Positions 16,581 through 25,227 of a stretch of 45,747 nt of DNA are shown in pieces. The notes under the pieces were generated by a model. The model was not told where the DNA came from, made no database searches, and saw nothing but the letters and a program-made list of their open reading frames with translations. Each line of letters begins with the position of its first letter. The stretch's first letter is position 1. This stretch comes from Burkholderiaceae bacterium (GTDB taxonomy: Bacteria; Pseudomonadota; Gammaproteobacteria; Burkholderiales; Burkholderiaceae): the NCBI GenBank assembly GCA_018261955.1, contig JAGTRK010000009.1:1-45747 (forward strand), read 5' to 3'. A program made the translations under genes and the position numbers.

Positions 16581-17927
16581 TTACGTTTCGAGTTTTTCTC
16601 TGAGTTTTTTGACCGCACCATACCGCTCGTTTATATAAGTCCGTATGCGCGTGTGCATAGAGTTATTGTGTTGTTCTGTTTGCTCGGTTTGCGCCAACGC
16701 CTCAACCAGACTCTGTGCCTGCCAAAGTACGCCGTTATCTATCGCATCAACACCGATTTGTTCAAAGTTATAAATACTCGCACCTACCCATACGACCTTC
16801 CCCAACGACATTGGCTCGATGAAGTTTTGCCCGCCATACGGCAGCCATGTCCCGCCCATGAGCACGATGTCGGCGATTGCGTAGTAGGTGAACATTTCGC
16901 CCATGGTGTCGCCGAGTACCATATCTGCTTGGGCGAGTGCGCTGATTTGTTGTGCGGTGGGTTGCGTGTTCAGTTCACTTTTGCGCACCACGTTTTTACC
17001 TGTATTTTTTAAAAGTGTCATGACCTCATCAAATCGCTGTGGATGACGCGGCACTATCCACCATTGGATGCGCTGCTGTGATTGCGCCATCTGCGGGTCG
17101 GTGCGCTCAAATTCTGCAATCGCATCCAACCACAATTGCTCTTCGCCTTCGCGGCTAGAGGCAAGCATGATGACACGGGTGTCCGTCAATAAATTTTTGA
17201 TGCGCTCGCCTGCGGCCACTTGTTCGGGCGGAATTTGCATGTCGAATTTCAGATTGCCCGTCACGGTTAGTTGCGCATCGACCACGCCAATTTCTCGATA
17301 GCGTTGCGCGTCGGTTTCGGTCTGCGCGCACACATGGGTAAAGCCCGCATACGCACTACCCATGAGTTTTTGCCATTGGAGGGTTTGTTTGAGGGTTTTC
17401 TCGGACATGCGCCCATTGATGAGGCTGGCTGGGATGTTGCGTTGCACGCATTGCGCCATCAAATTTGGCCACACTTCGGTTTCCATAATCCACACATCGG
17501 TCGGCGCAAATGTTTTAAAAAATCGATTGAGCAACGGATTTAAATCATACGGGGCATAGACCTGCGTCATGCGTCCGTCTTGTAAATACGGCGCAAACAA
17601 TTCTTGACCCGAAGCACGCCCCGTCGGTGTGGTGTGGGTCAATATGATATGCGCATCGGTGTTTTGCGCAAAAAATGCGTGTACCAGCGGTGCGGTTGCG
17701 CGGGTTTCTCCCAGTGAAACCGCATGCAACCAAATTCGACGTTTTTGTGGCGCAATCCGTGGTTGTCGATAGCAGGAAAATCGCTCTGCCCAGTGTTGTC
17801 GGTATTCAGGTTGTTTTCGTCCGCGCCACAGTAAATACAACGGCACGATGGGTAACAGCACGTATAAGCACAACGCATACAGGCGTCTCACCCAAGGATG
17901 GGGCTGATGTGGGATGTAGTTTGACAT
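16581..17927 (-). CDS. waaA: 3-deoxy-D-manno-octulosonic acid (Kdo) transferase
   Basis: WaaA transfers Kdo from CMP-Kdo to lipid IVA at the inner membrane, the first step of LPS core assembly. The 448-residue protein (E. coli 425) has an N-terminal membrane anchor (LYALCLYVLLPIVPLYLLW). The acceptor-side motif HAVSLGETRATAPL carries the catalytic Glu region; ILTHTTPTG, WIMETEVWPNL and the C-terminal VLMGGTWLPYGGQNFIEP follow. All are diagnostic of GT30. No clear ribosome-binding site precedes the ATG at 17925-17927. It converges on the polysaccharide operon and has its own promoter candidate. Confidence 0.95.
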   Translation of the reverse strand: MSNYIPHQPHPWVRRLYALCLYVLLPIVPLYLLWRGRKQPEYRQHWAERFSCYRQPRIAPQKRRIWLHAVSLGETRATAPLVHAFFAQNTDAHIILTHTTPTGRASGQELFAPYLQDGRMTQVYAPYDLNPLLNRFFKTFAPTDVWIMETEVWPNLMAQCVQRNIPASLINGRMSEKTLKQTLQWQKLMGSAYAGFTHVCAQTETDAQRYREIGVVDAQLTVTGNLKFDMQIPPEQVAAGERIKNLLTDTRVIMLASSREGEEQLWLDAIAEFERTDPQMAQSQQRIQWWIVPRHPQRFDEVMTLLKNTGKNVVRKSELNTQPTAQQISALAQADMVLGDTMGEMFTYYAIADIVLMGGTWLPYGGQNFIEPMSLGKVVWVGASIYNFEQIGVDAIDNGVLWQAQSLVEALAQTEQTEQHNNSMHTRIRTYINERYGAVKKLREKLET

Positions 17928-17963
17928 GGTATAGGGAGAGAGATACGGCTCAAGTAATGCGAG

Positions 17964-17972
17964 ATTGTATCA
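17964..17972 (-). promoter_or_regulatory. Candidate extended -10 promoter of waaA
   Basis: On the minus strand TGATACAAT (TGn plus TACAAT) lies about 37 bases before the waaA start. No good -35 box is present, which fits extended -10 promoters. The same nine bases occur upstream of the first metH gene at 31196-31204. Confidence 0.4.
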
Positions 17973-18013
17973 TGCAGCAAAGCACTATCCTCATTCTTGG
18001 CCTCAATTGACGC

Positions 18014-18041
18014 AAAAAAACCCACGCCAAAACGGCGTGGG
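18014..18041 (-). terminator. Rho-independent terminator
   Basis: On the minus strand the 8-bp stem CCCACGCC/GGCGTGGG (18021-18028 with 18034-18041) with a 5-base loop is followed by seven T. It lies about 160 bases downstream of the flavodoxin-like gene and most likely ends that transcript before waaA. The bases between it and the gene (18042-18198) hold no recognisable feature. Confidence 0.85.
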
Positions 18042-18198
18042 TAAAAAGGGGAGCGAACTCCCCACAGCAGTAAACGGTTTAAATGAAGGGGAATAAACTT
18101 GAAACGCTTTGCTTTTGAGACTGATTAGAGAATACGCCGTAATTCTGGATAGAATATGCAGGCAAAACAAAGCCGCCAAATTCAATCATCTGTTCATA

Positions 18199-18759
18199 TC
18201 AACCGTGAATTTTTTTGGCCAACTCTGCCACACGCACACCGTATAGACGCGCTGTTTCAATGTCACCCGCAGGCGGTGTTTCTTCGGGCGGCGCGTTTTC
18301 CGCTTCACTCATCACACCCATTGCACTGCCGAGGCGGTTGAGTTCAGGATGTGCCTCGTTGTACTTACCGGGCATCATACCAATGCTTGCCCAAACCATA
18401 CTGTGCTGACTGGCCAGCGTTGCCAAGTATTGTAAGGTGACTTGTTTTTCACCTGAAGGTGAGTTGGACACCGTCATACCGCCTGCCACTTTATCTTTCC
18501 AGCCTTGCGTGATCCAGACTTTTGCACTCGCATCGGCAAAGGCTTTAAACGGCGCAGAAATACCCCCCATATAAGTCGGCGTGGCAAAAATAATGCCGCC
18601 TGCTTGGTTGAGGGTTTCCCAGCCAGCATCGTCAATCGTCGATACATCAACCGTACGAGCCGTCACACCCGCAACGCTACTCGCGCCCGCTACTGCACCG
18701 TCCACCAGACGTTTGGTGTGGCCATAGCCACTGTGATAAGCAACAACCACTGAAGTCAT
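18199..18759 (-). CDS. Flavodoxin-fold NAD(P)H:quinone reductase (WrbA-like)
   Basis: The 186-residue protein starts VVVAYHSGYGHTKRL, a flavodoxin FMN-phosphate loop, and has IIFATPTYMGGISAPFKAF at about residues 57-73, the WrbA-type FMN-binding segment. Such enzymes reduce quinones by two electrons and limit redox cycling. Length is close to WrbA (about 198). AGGAGA lies 8 bases upstream of the ATG. It lies downstream of a pirin gene on the same strand with a LysR regulator beyond, a grouping consistent with a quinone or electrophile response. Confidence 0.85.
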   Translation of the reverse strand: MTSVVVAYHSGYGHTKRLVDGAVAGASSVAGVTARTVDVSTIDDAGWETLNQAGGIIFATPTYMGGISAPFKAFADASAKVWITQGWKDKVAGGMTVSNSPSGEKQVTLQYLATLASQHSMVWASIGMMPGKYNEAHPELNRLGSAMGVMSEAENAPPEETPPAGDIETARLYGVRVAELAKKIHG

Positions 18760-18800
18760 ATCGTTCTCTCCTAAAAATAACTGCGCTTTGTGTGAATTTA

Positions 18801-18882
18801 TCCGTTCGCGCGGCGCGGATAAACGTGTTTCAAATGAAACGCGCGCGCCCTACCGTATTTAAACAGTAGGGCGCGTTTTTTT
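18801..18882. terminator. Hairpin cluster between pirin and the flavodoxin gene
   Basis: A 10-bp GC-rich stem CGCGCCCTAC/GTAGGGCGCG (18844-18853 with 18866-18875) is followed by seven T on the plus strand. On the minus strand, the direction of both flanking genes, it is followed only by GCGCG then TTTC, so it would be an imperfect pirin terminator. Next to it are a 14-base palindrome GTTTCAAATGAAAC (18827-18840) and an inverted repeat TTTATCCG/CGGATAAA (about 18797-18823), both in the leader or promoter area of the flavodoxin gene. Confidence 0.5.
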
Positions 18883-19594
18883 ATGGTAAATCAAATACCA
18901 AAACTTGCGCATCTGCTTGCAACTGCACCGTCACTTGAGATTCATCGGTGATTTTGACCGCATCACCTGCATTCAACTCAATGCCGTTGACCACCGCCGA
19001 GCCTGTCGCGATGTGCACATACGCCGAGCGTTTGTCCACCAACGCATACACGCGTTCAGCCAAACCATCGTCATGGTGTGCCAGCAACAACGCCGCATCT
19101 TGATACAAGCGCACCGCACCGGCCAAGCCATTCCACACGCCATTAGGTGCCGCAATCGCACGCCAACCGTCCATCAACGGCAAATCGACAATTTGATTTT
19201 GTTCGTATTCAGGTTCGATGTTGGCAACGTTCGGCTCAATCCAAATTTGCAACAGATGTGTGCCATGCGTTGCGTCGGGATTGAACTCAGAGTGACGCAC
19301 ACCGCGTCCCGCGCTCATCTTTTGCACTTCCCCCGCGCGAATCACCGAGGCGTTGCCCATGCTGTCTTTGTGCGACAACTCGCCTTCCAGCACATAGGTG
19401 ATGATTTCCATGTTTTGATGACCGTGCATGCCAAAGCCCATGTTTGGCGCGACGCGGTCTTCATTGATGACGCGCAAGGCAGAAAACCCCATGTGCGCGG
19501 GGTCGTAATAATTCGCGAATGAAAAACTGTGCAGTGCCTTGAGCCAGCCGTGGTCGGCATGACCGCGTTCGTTGGCTTGACGTAATGTGAGCAT
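18881..19594 (-). CDS. Pirin family protein (YhhW-like, bicupin)
   Basis: Pirins are iron-binding bicupins; YhhW-type members show quercetin 2,3-dioxygenase activity. Counting from the ATG at 19592-19594 the protein has 237 residues, starting MLTLRQANERGHADHGWLKA. The four metal ligands are visible: H57 and H59 in GFGMHGHQNME, H101 and E103 in RGVRHSEFN. The open frame extends upstream to 19885, but AAGGAG 7 bases before 19594 and the conserved N-terminus fix the start there, which also frees the LysR promoter region. It is divergent from the LysR gene, a likely regulator. Confidence 0.93.
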   Translation of the reverse strand: MLTLRQANERGHADHGWLKALHSFSFANYYDPAHMGFSALRVINEDRVAPNMGFGMHGHQNMEIITYVLEGELSHKDSMGNASVIRAGEVQKMSAGRGVRHSEFNPDATHGTHLLQIWIEPNVANIEPEYEQNQIVDLPLMDGWRAIAAPNGVWNGLAGAVRLYQDAALLLAHHDDGLAERVYALVDKRSAYVHIATGSAVVNGIELNAGDAVKITDESQVTVQLQADAQVLVFDLP

Positions 19595-19694
19595 GGTGTT
19601 CTCCTTAAAAATAGTGTGATGAACGCATGTTACACCCAACAAAAAAATCAATAAACCGTTAAAATATCGAATCACTTTCTCATTTTTGACAACA

Positions 19695-20597
19695 ATGACA
19701 CACACAAAATCCCCCACCCAATTAACCTCTCTGGATGTCTTGCAATTGTTTCTAAGCGTTGCCGAATCAGGCGGATTCACCGCCACGGCCAACAAATTGA
19801 ACATCCCTGTCGCCACGGTATCACGCAAAATTGCCCAATTAGAACGTGAACTGCGCGTCACCTTGTTTGTGCGCAACACCCGCAATGTGCGTCTCTCGCC
19901 AGAAGGTGAAGCGTTTTATGCGCAAGTCGCCCCCGCGCTTTCCAATGTGCAAGACGCCATCAATCAACTCTCGCACGATGTCCAAGAATTATCTGGCATC
20001 ATCCGCATCACCGCCCCCTCGGATTTGGTCAACCAACATTTAACCGCAGTGTTTGCGCGATTTTTACGTTTGAATCCCGATGTGTCGCTGCACTTTCACC
20101 TCAACACCGACATCATGAATTTGGTCAGCGAACACATCGATTTGGCCATTCGTGCAGGTACACTGGCTGATTCGGGCTTATACGCACGGCATTTGTTTGA
20201 TGTACAACTTAAACTGTTCGCAGCACCCGAATATTTAGCCGCCATGCCCGCCATTATTGAACCCGCGCAATTGAGCGATTGCAACCTGCTCACGCTCAAA
20301 GCCATACGCACCTTGAGTTTTCAACGTGCGGGCATCACCCATAAAATCCCGATTAAAAACCACACAGGCAATATCCAAGCCAATGAAATGAACACTTTAA
20401 TTGCTTTTTGTGCCGCAGGCGCAGGTGTGGCATTGCTGCCCGATGTGTCGGTTCGCTCATATGTGACTCAAGGACAACTGGTTGAAGTCCTGCCCGACTG
20501 TCTCTTTGATGCCGTACCGATACACGCGCTCACCCCTGAAAAAAATCCGCCCGCACGGGTGCGGCGACTCATCGAGTTTCTAAGGGAGCAACTATAA
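19695..20597 (+). CDS. LysR-family transcriptional regulator
   Basis: The product has an N-terminal winged helix-turn-helix (LQLFLSVAESGGFTATANKLNIPVATVSRKIAQLERELRV pattern, about residues 12-55) and a C-terminal substrate-binding domain (IIRITAPSDLV onward). The 300-residue length is standard. ATG at 19695 is chosen over a TTG three codons upstream. The 100-base gap to the divergent pirin gene should contain the operator; I could not identify a clear T-N11-A dyad. It probably regulates pirin and the flavodoxin reductase; the co-inducer is unknown. Confidence 0.9.
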   Translation: MTHTKSPTQLTSLDVLQLFLSVAESGGFTATANKLNIPVATVSRKIAQLERELRVTLFVRNTRNVRLSPEGEAFYAQVAPALSNVQDAINQLSHDVQELSGIIRITAPSDLVNQHLTAVFARFLRLNPDVSLHFHLNTDIMNLVSEHIDLAIRAGTLADSGLYARHLFDVQLKLFAAPEYLAAMPAIIEPAQLSDCNLLTLKAIRTLSFQRAGITHKIPIKNHTGNIQANEMNTLIAFCAAGAGVALLPDVSVRSYVTQGQLVEVLPDCLFDAVPIHALTPEKNPPARVRRLIEFLREQL

Positions 20598-20681
20598 CCG
20601 CATCCATTATAACAACTGCACACTTCCCGCTAAATTCATGCAAATCACCCTGAAGTGTTCGCGATTTAAGATGCTCGGGCG

Positions 20682-20687
20682 TATAAT
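20682..20687 (+). promoter_or_regulatory. Candidate -10 box upstream of the YidE-type transporter gene
   Basis: A perfect TATAAT lies at 20682-20687 in the 236-base gap (20598-20833), with only a weak TTCGCG 18 bases upstream. If used, the transporter mRNA would have a leader of about 140 bases. No other feature is seen in the gap; a reading frame on the opposite strand has no recognisable product. Confidence 0.3.
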
Positions 20688-20833
20688 TTGCCATGTGAAC
20701 TATCAGGTGTATCGGGATTTTTTCAAATGGGCGATTGGCCTTGTTGCTCGCTTTGACCCACACACCTTTTAATGGACGCGAGATTTTTTTGTAAGCAATC
20801 TCATGACCATACCCATATTTTCTTGAGGAAACA

Positions 20834-22483
20834 ATGAGTGACATTGCAGTGACAATCAGTGTGTTGGCTTTGGTGGCGATTGCTGGTTTGTGGTTGGGAC
20901 AACTAAAAATTAAAAACATCGGTCTGGGCATCGGCGGGGTTTTATTCGGCGGCATATTGGTCGGACATTTTGTTCATCAATATGGGGTGCAACTGGATGT
21001 CCACACCCTGCATTTTGTTCAAGAGTTTGGTTTGATTTTGTTTGTGTACACCATCGGCATTCAGGTCGGACCAGGATTTTTCTCCTCTCTCAAAAAATCG
21101 GGTTTAAAGCTCAATTTATTCGCACTGATGATTGTCGGCTTGGGTGCATTGATGGTGGTGGCTTTGCACTTTGCGTTTGATGTGCCTTTGCCCGTGATAC
21201 TGGGGATTTATTCAGGCGCGGTGACCAACACCCCTTCACTCGGCGCAGGGCAACAAATTTTGACCGAATTGGGCATGACCAACATCACCGAAACCATGGG
21301 GATGTCGTATGCGATGGCTTATCCTTTCGGTATTTGCGGTATATTGCTGAGTTTTTGGCTGATTCGGCATTTTTTCAAAATCAATGTGGACAAAGAACAC
21401 GCCGCATATGAAAAAGCCTCAGGCAATGACAAAGATGGCTTGGACACATTGAACGTACGCATCACCAATCCGAATATGGATGGTTTAAAAATTCGCGACA
21501 TTCCAGGGTTTGAAGGCAGGGATGTGATTTGCTCGCGCATCAAACGCGCCAATGAGTTGACCATCCCGAATTCCGACATGCCCGTCAAACTCGGCGACAT
21601 TTTGCATTTGGTTGGCGATACACACGACATTCACCGCGTGCAATTGATTTTGGGCGAATGGGTGCAAGAGTCTTTATCCACCAAGGGCACCGACATGCGC
21701 TCGGTGCGTGTGGTGGTCACACACGAACAAGCACTGGGCAAAAAAGTACGCGACATTCGCCAACGCGACGTGGTGGTTTCTCGGCTCAATCGTGCAGGGG
21801 TGGAACTCGTACCAACAGGCGACACGGTTTTACAATTTGGTGACGTGCTTAATTTGGTGGGGCAAGTGGATGCAATCGAAGCAGTCATCGCCACAGTTGG
21901 CAATGCGCAGAAAAAATTGCAACAGGTACAAATGTTACCTGTGTTCATTGGGATATTGTTGGGCGTGTTGTTGGGCTCAGTGCCGATTCCCGTACCGGGT
22001 TTTCCCGTACCGCTCAAACTGGGTTTGGCAGGTGGACCTTTGATTGTCGCGATTATTTTGGCGCGTGTGGGTACAATCGGCAAACTCTACTGGTTCATGC
22101 CGCCGAGTGCGAATTTAGCCTTGCGTGAACTGGGCATTGTGCTGTTTTTAGCGGTTGTGGGCATCAAAGCGGGTGCGAACTTTGTGGATACCCTGATTCA
22201 AGGCAATGGGTGGCAATGGGTGGCAATGGGCGCGGTGATAACCCTTGTGCCACTGCTCATCACAGGCGTGGTGGCGCGGCTGTACGGCAAATTGAACTAT
22301 TTGACCATCAGCGGACTATTGGCAGGCTCGATGACCGACCCACCTGCGCTGGCATTCGCCACATCCATCAAAGAAGACAGTGGCGCACCTGCACTCGCGT
22401 ATTCAACCGTTTATCCATTGGTAATGTTCACGCGCATCATCTCACCGCAGTTGTTGGCCATCTTGTTGTTTGCTTTGCAGTAA
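20834..22483 (+). CDS. YidE/AspT-type membrane transporter with two RCK_C domains
   Basis: The 549-residue protein has the duplicated aspartate:alanine exchanger (AAE) fold. An N-terminal membrane half includes [21 protein letters not shown] (the conserved GAxTNTPxLxA motif). A central pair of TrkA-C/RCK_C domains follows (about residues 200-370; [20 protein letters not shown] and [16 protein letters not shown]), then a second membrane half ending in [10 protein letters not shown] with [12 protein letters not shown]. Length matches E. coli YidE (553). Substrate is unknown, perhaps a small anion. GAGGAAACA precedes the ATG. An exact 10-bp tandem repeat lies in the 3' half at 22202-22230. Confidence 0.88.
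   Translation: MSDIAVTISVLALVAIAGLWLGQLKIKNIGLGIGGVLFGGILVGHFVHQYGVQLDVHTLHFVQEFGLILFVYTIGIQVGPGFFSSLKKSGLKLNLFALMIVGLGALMVVALHFAFDVPLPVILGIYSGAVTNTPSLGAGQQILTELGMTNITETMGMSYAMAYPFGICGILLSFWLIRHFFKINVDKEHAAYEKASGNDKDGLDTLNVRITNPNMDGLKIRDIPGFEGRDVICSRIKRANELTIPNSDMPVKLGDILHLVGDTHDIHRVQLILGEWVQESLSTKGTDMRSVRVVVTHEQALGKKVRDIRQRDVVVSRLNRAGVELVPTGDTVLQFGDVLNLVGQVDAIEAVIATVGNAQKKLQQVQMLPVFIGILLGVLLGSVPIPVPGFPVPLKLGLAGGPLIVAIILARVGTIGKLYWFMPPSANLALRELGIVLFLAVVGIKAGANFVDTLIQGNGWQWVAMGAVITLVPLLITGVVARLYGKLNYLTISGLLAGSMTDPPALAFATSIKEDSGAPALAYSTVYPLVMFTRIISPQLLAILLFALQ
22202..22230 (+). repeat. 10-bp tandem repeat (about 2.9 copies) inside the transporter gene
   Basis: GGCAATGGGT is repeated head to tail (GGCAATGGG three times with T between) and encodes [10 protein letters not shown] in a C-terminal membrane segment. 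Since 10 is not a multiple of three, gain or loss of one unit would shift the reading frame. Confidence 0.85.
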
Positions 22484-22493
22484 AAGATTATTT

Positions 22494-23333
22494 TCAACAC
22501 GACGTGCTTTTTGGATGCAGCCGTTCAATAATCGGCTGAAGCGCATCTATCAATGGTGCGGGCGAAAATGCTTCTTCTCCCTCTGACCACGCATATTGAA
22601 ACTCCGCAATTTCAAGCCCAATGATTTCGTGCTCAGCGATTGCCATGCTCGCCAACTTCAACTCATCCAATGATAAACCACCTTCAGATGTGTATTCGGT
22701 CGGCACAACATACGGATTCAGCACATCACAATCTAAATGCACGTACACAGGACGATTGGCAATGGCTTGCTTTAACTCAGCATATAAATTTTGAGTATTT
22801 GGATGAATCAATTGAATGCGGTGGGCGTTAATCACATCCACTTCACAAGCGTCCATATCTCGCTGTCCCACTAAGATGATATTTGAGAATTTCAACCCAT
22901 CACCAAACCCAGATGACCACATTCCCAAAGACGCTAAAAGTGCCATTCCGCCAAGATAGCCGCTCTCTGATGTGCTCGGTGCATTCAAATCGGCATGCGC
23001 ATCAAACCAAATCACACAAACATTTGGATGATACTTCATCAAAATCGGTAAAGTGGCAATAGATGTGGCGCAACGACTCAGAGCGGATAAACTGCGTTGC
23101 CCTTGCGAGAAAATCGCATCAAAATGCTCAGATAACTTTTGAAATGCAACCGATGCATGGCTTAATTCGACATCCCAATTCGCACCAATAAAAGGCTCAA
23201 TCTTACCTATGGTTGTGAAGGGCTGATTCAGACGGCGAGACAACTCTTGGACGATAGACAGCGCACCCAATTTGCCTAAATTGTTTCTATCCCCCGCATG
23301 TGACTGATATACGATTAGAGCGGTTTGAGACAT
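22494..23333 (-). CDS. Arginase/agmatinase-fold hydrolase, subfamily unclear
   Basis: The 279-residue protein has the ureohydrolase metal motifs WFDAHADLN (D111, H113, D115) and VHLDCDVLNP (D201, D203), so it belongs to the arginase/agmatinase/formiminoglutamase fold. The first metal-binding motif, normally GGDHS, reads LSRCATS (C88), so the usual first manganese histidine is missing. This may mean altered metal binding, another substrate or loss of activity. It is co-oriented with cysE 34 bases upstream and converges on the transporter with a 10-base gap. No strong ribosome-binding site. Confidence 0.8.
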   Translation of the reverse strand: MSQTALIVYQSHAGDRNNLGKLGALSIVQELSRRLNQPFTTIGKIEPFIGANWDVELSHASVAFQKLSEHFDAIFSQGQRSLSALSRCATSIATLPILMKYHPNVCVIWFDAHADLNAPSTSESGYLGGMALLASLGMWSSGFGDGLKFSNIILVGQRDMDACEVDVINAHRIQLIHPNTQNLYAELKQAIANRPVYVHLDCDVLNPYVVPTEYTSEGGLSLDELKLASMAIAEHEIIGLEIAEFQYAWSEGEEAFSPAPLIDALQPIIERLHPKSTSC

Positions 23334-23367
23334 GAGTTCATCTATATTGATTTATAATAATAAAATA

Positions 23368-24075
23368 TTATTGATTTGCATCACCCTTCGCCTGCACCTG
23401 TGCCGCCAGTTTCGCCTGCTCCACCTCCGCTCGTTCCAATCGTTCCATCAATGTTTTGAGGGTTTGAGTGATGGGGTCTTCTTCATTGGTATTCACACCG
23501 TAGCCGCTGAATGCAGGCGTGGCGGGTTGTTGGGTTTCTTTCGACTGAGCCTCTTTCGATTTACTACCGACAATGTGCGCGGGATTACCGACCGCCGTCG
23601 CACCTGCGGGTACGGGCTTAATCACCACTGCGTTTGAACCTATTTTCGCGCCTGCGCCCACTGTAAAACTGCCCAATACCTTCGCGCCGCCGCCGACAAT
23701 CACGCCCGCCTCCAGCGTTGGATGGCGTTTCGCGCCACGCTCGAGCGAAGTGCCGCCCAGTGTCACGCCTTGATAAATCGTGCAATCATCACCGACCTCA
23801 GCGGTCTCGCCAATCACGATGCCCATGCCGTGGTCAATGAACACGCGCCGCCCCATCGTGGCACCGGGGTGAATTTCAATCCCCGTGAGCCAACGCGACA
23901 CGTGCGAGACAAAGCGCGCCAACCAGTAAAACTTATTGAGCCACAATGCATGCGCCAAGCGGTGTATGGTTAGTGCGTGAAAACCGGGGTAGCACGTAAT
24001 CACCTCCCACGTTGAACGTGCGGCAGGGTCTTTGGTACGGATGGTGGCGATGTCCTCGCGGATGTGTGTGAACAT
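23368..24075 (-). CDS. cysE: Serine O-acetyltransferase
   Basis: Transfers acetyl from acetyl-CoA to serine to give O-acetylserine, the cysteine precursor. The 235-residue protein is of the short EpsC/CysE type: an N-terminal helical domain (IREDIATIRTKDPAARST), then the left-handed beta-helix of hexapeptide repeats with IEIHPGATMGRRVFIDHGMGI, containing the catalytic-site Asp and His. After the helix comes a charged tail (about residues 180-235, rich in K, E, Q) that may form a coiled coil. It is probably followed in the same transcript by the arginase-fold gene. Confidence 0.94.
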   Translation of the reverse strand: MFTHIREDIATIRTKDPAARSTWEVITCYPGFHALTIHRLAHALWLNKFYWLARFVSHVSRWLTGIEIHPGATMGRRVFIDHGMGIVIGETAEVGDDCTIYQGVTLGGTSLERGAKRHPTLEAGVIVGGGAKVLGSFTVGAGAKIGSNAVVIKPVPAGATAVGNPAHIVGSKSKEAQSKETQQPATPAFSGYGVNTNEEDPITQTLKTLMERLERAEVEQAKLAAQVQAKGDANQ

Positions 24076-24180
24076 GATGTGCTCGCTGTTTGGGTTTGGT
24101 ACTAATACTAAATTTAACGTCTTGTCATTGGGGCGGTGTGCGCAACCACTCGTTATAAAAAGACAAGGTGCGTGCTATAT

Positions 24181-24207
24181 GGATTGCTTCGCGATTGCCG
24201 CAATGAC
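24181..24207 (+). repeat. Candidate dispersed palindromic repeat in the cysE-trmJ gap
   Basis: The 182-base gap (24076-24257) contains GGATTGCTTCGCGATTGCCG followed by CAATGAC: ATTGC and GCAAT flank the core. It resembles the GGATTGCTTCG...CGCAATGAC intergenic repeat known from many bacterial genomes (from memory). Only one copy is seen here, so its repetitive nature is unproven. A CTTGTC/GACAAG inverted repeat (24121-24126, 24162-24167) lies beside it. Confidence 0.4.
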
Positions 24208-24257
24208 TGGGCTTCATGCCTGTACCGAATCATAACCGAAAATCAGCTATTTGTCGC

Positions 24258-25094
24258 TCACGTGTCTTTTGCCTGATTTTTGCCTTCTATCACCGCCCGC
24301 GCAATGCCGCGCAAGAAATTCACTTCGTTGTGCGTCAATTGAGTGCGTGCGAACAACGCGCGCACCCGCGCCATCATCTCGGTTGAGATTTCTGGATTCA
24401 TCAAGCCCAATTCAATCAACATTTGTTCCCAATGCATGAGCATGCCTTCGACTTTTTGCACATCGGCGGTTTGCTGTTGTACGGGTGTCTCAGTCTGGAT
24501 TTTGGGCGTAGTGAACAAATGTGTTTGAGCATTGCGTATATTGTCCGAGCCATGTAGTGCGACTTGGCGCAAACTATAAGTCATCACCTGCACCGCCTGC
24601 GCGAGGTTGAGCGAATTGTATTCAGGATTGGCCTCAATCTGACACAGGCGCTGGCACATCATCACCTCATCGTTGACCAAACCACTGCGCTCCGCGCCAA
24701 ATACAAAAGCAATTTTTGGCATGGGACGATTTTGTGCCAATGCGGTTTCAAACTGCGCCATCACCTCAGCTGCTGCCTCGCCTGAGGTGCGCATTGGCGG
24801 CGACAAATCACGCGGGCGCGCTGAAAATGCATACGCGCAGTTCACCCCAACCAACGCGCTCGCCAAATCAGCTACGATGTGCGCGGCCTCGAGCACATCG
24901 GTCGCACCCGAAGCCAAACTAATTGCATCGGGTTGGCGGGTCATATCGGCAAAGCGTGGCGAAGTGATGTACAACTCACTCAGTCCCATATTCGCCATCG
25001 CCCGTGCGACTTGACCGACATTACCGGGATGAGAAGTGCGCACCAGCACGATGCGGATTTGTGATAATTGCGCTAAAACGGTTTGAGAATTCAT
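24258..25094 (-). CDS. trmJ: tRNA (cytidine/uridine-2'-O)-methyltransferase, position 32
   Basis: TrmJ methylates the ribose of nucleotide 32 in the tRNA anticodon loop using SAM. The 278-residue protein has the SPOUT N-terminus IRIVLVRTSHPGNVGQVARAM (with the conserved Asn-rich motif 1), IAFVFGAERSGLVNDEV (motif 2) and EYNSLNLAQAVQVMTYSLR (motif 3, the knot), then a helical C-terminal extension typical of TrmJ. It is divergent from suhB, the same pairing as in E. coli. No evident ribosome-binding site precedes the ATG. Confidence 0.93.
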   Translation of the reverse strand: MNSQTVLAQLSQIRIVLVRTSHPGNVGQVARAMANMGLSELYITSPRFADMTRQPDAISLASGATDVLEAAHIVADLASALVGVNCAYAFSARPRDLSPPMRTSGEAAAEVMAQFETALAQNRPMPKIAFVFGAERSGLVNDEVMMCQRLCQIEANPEYNSLNLAQAVQVMTYSLRQVALHGSDNIRNAQTHLFTTPKIQTETPVQQQTADVQKVEGMLMHWEQMLIELGLMNPEISTEMMARVRALFARTQLTHNEVNFLRGIARAVIEGKNQAKDT

Positions 25095-25122
25095 ACAATC
25101 GTGCTTAAGCCTTTTTAAACCT

Positions 25123-25151
25123 TTGAGAAACCATGAATATTACAGTAAAAT
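25123..25151 (+). promoter_or_regulatory. Sigma-70 promoter of suhB-mutS
   Basis: TTGAGA (25123-25128), a 17-base spacer and TAAAAT (25146-25151), each five of six to consensus, lie in the trmJ/suhB divergent gap. The predicted start is near 25158, about 70 bases before the suhB ATG. Confidence 0.65.
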
Positions 25152-25227
25152 GGCGCGGTTGCCACAGCCAAAACGCTAACGGCTTGCTCACGCATTTGCT
25201 CATTTTACAATTCAGACTGGATACATC

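Noticed and set aside
18905..19522. A 205-codon plus-strand frame opposite pirin
   Set aside because: His/Arg-rich shadow with no recognisable domain; the pirin metal ligands on the other strand are unambiguous.
19595..19885. Upstream extension of the pirin reading frame by 97 codons
   Set aside because: It overlaps the divergent LysR gene and its promoter region, lacks pirin similarity, and a strong AAGGAG site marks the ATG at 19594.
20569..20955. A 128-codon minus-strand frame spanning the LysR-transporter gap
   Set aside because: It overlaps both confident genes at its ends, has no domain pattern and no ribosome-binding site.
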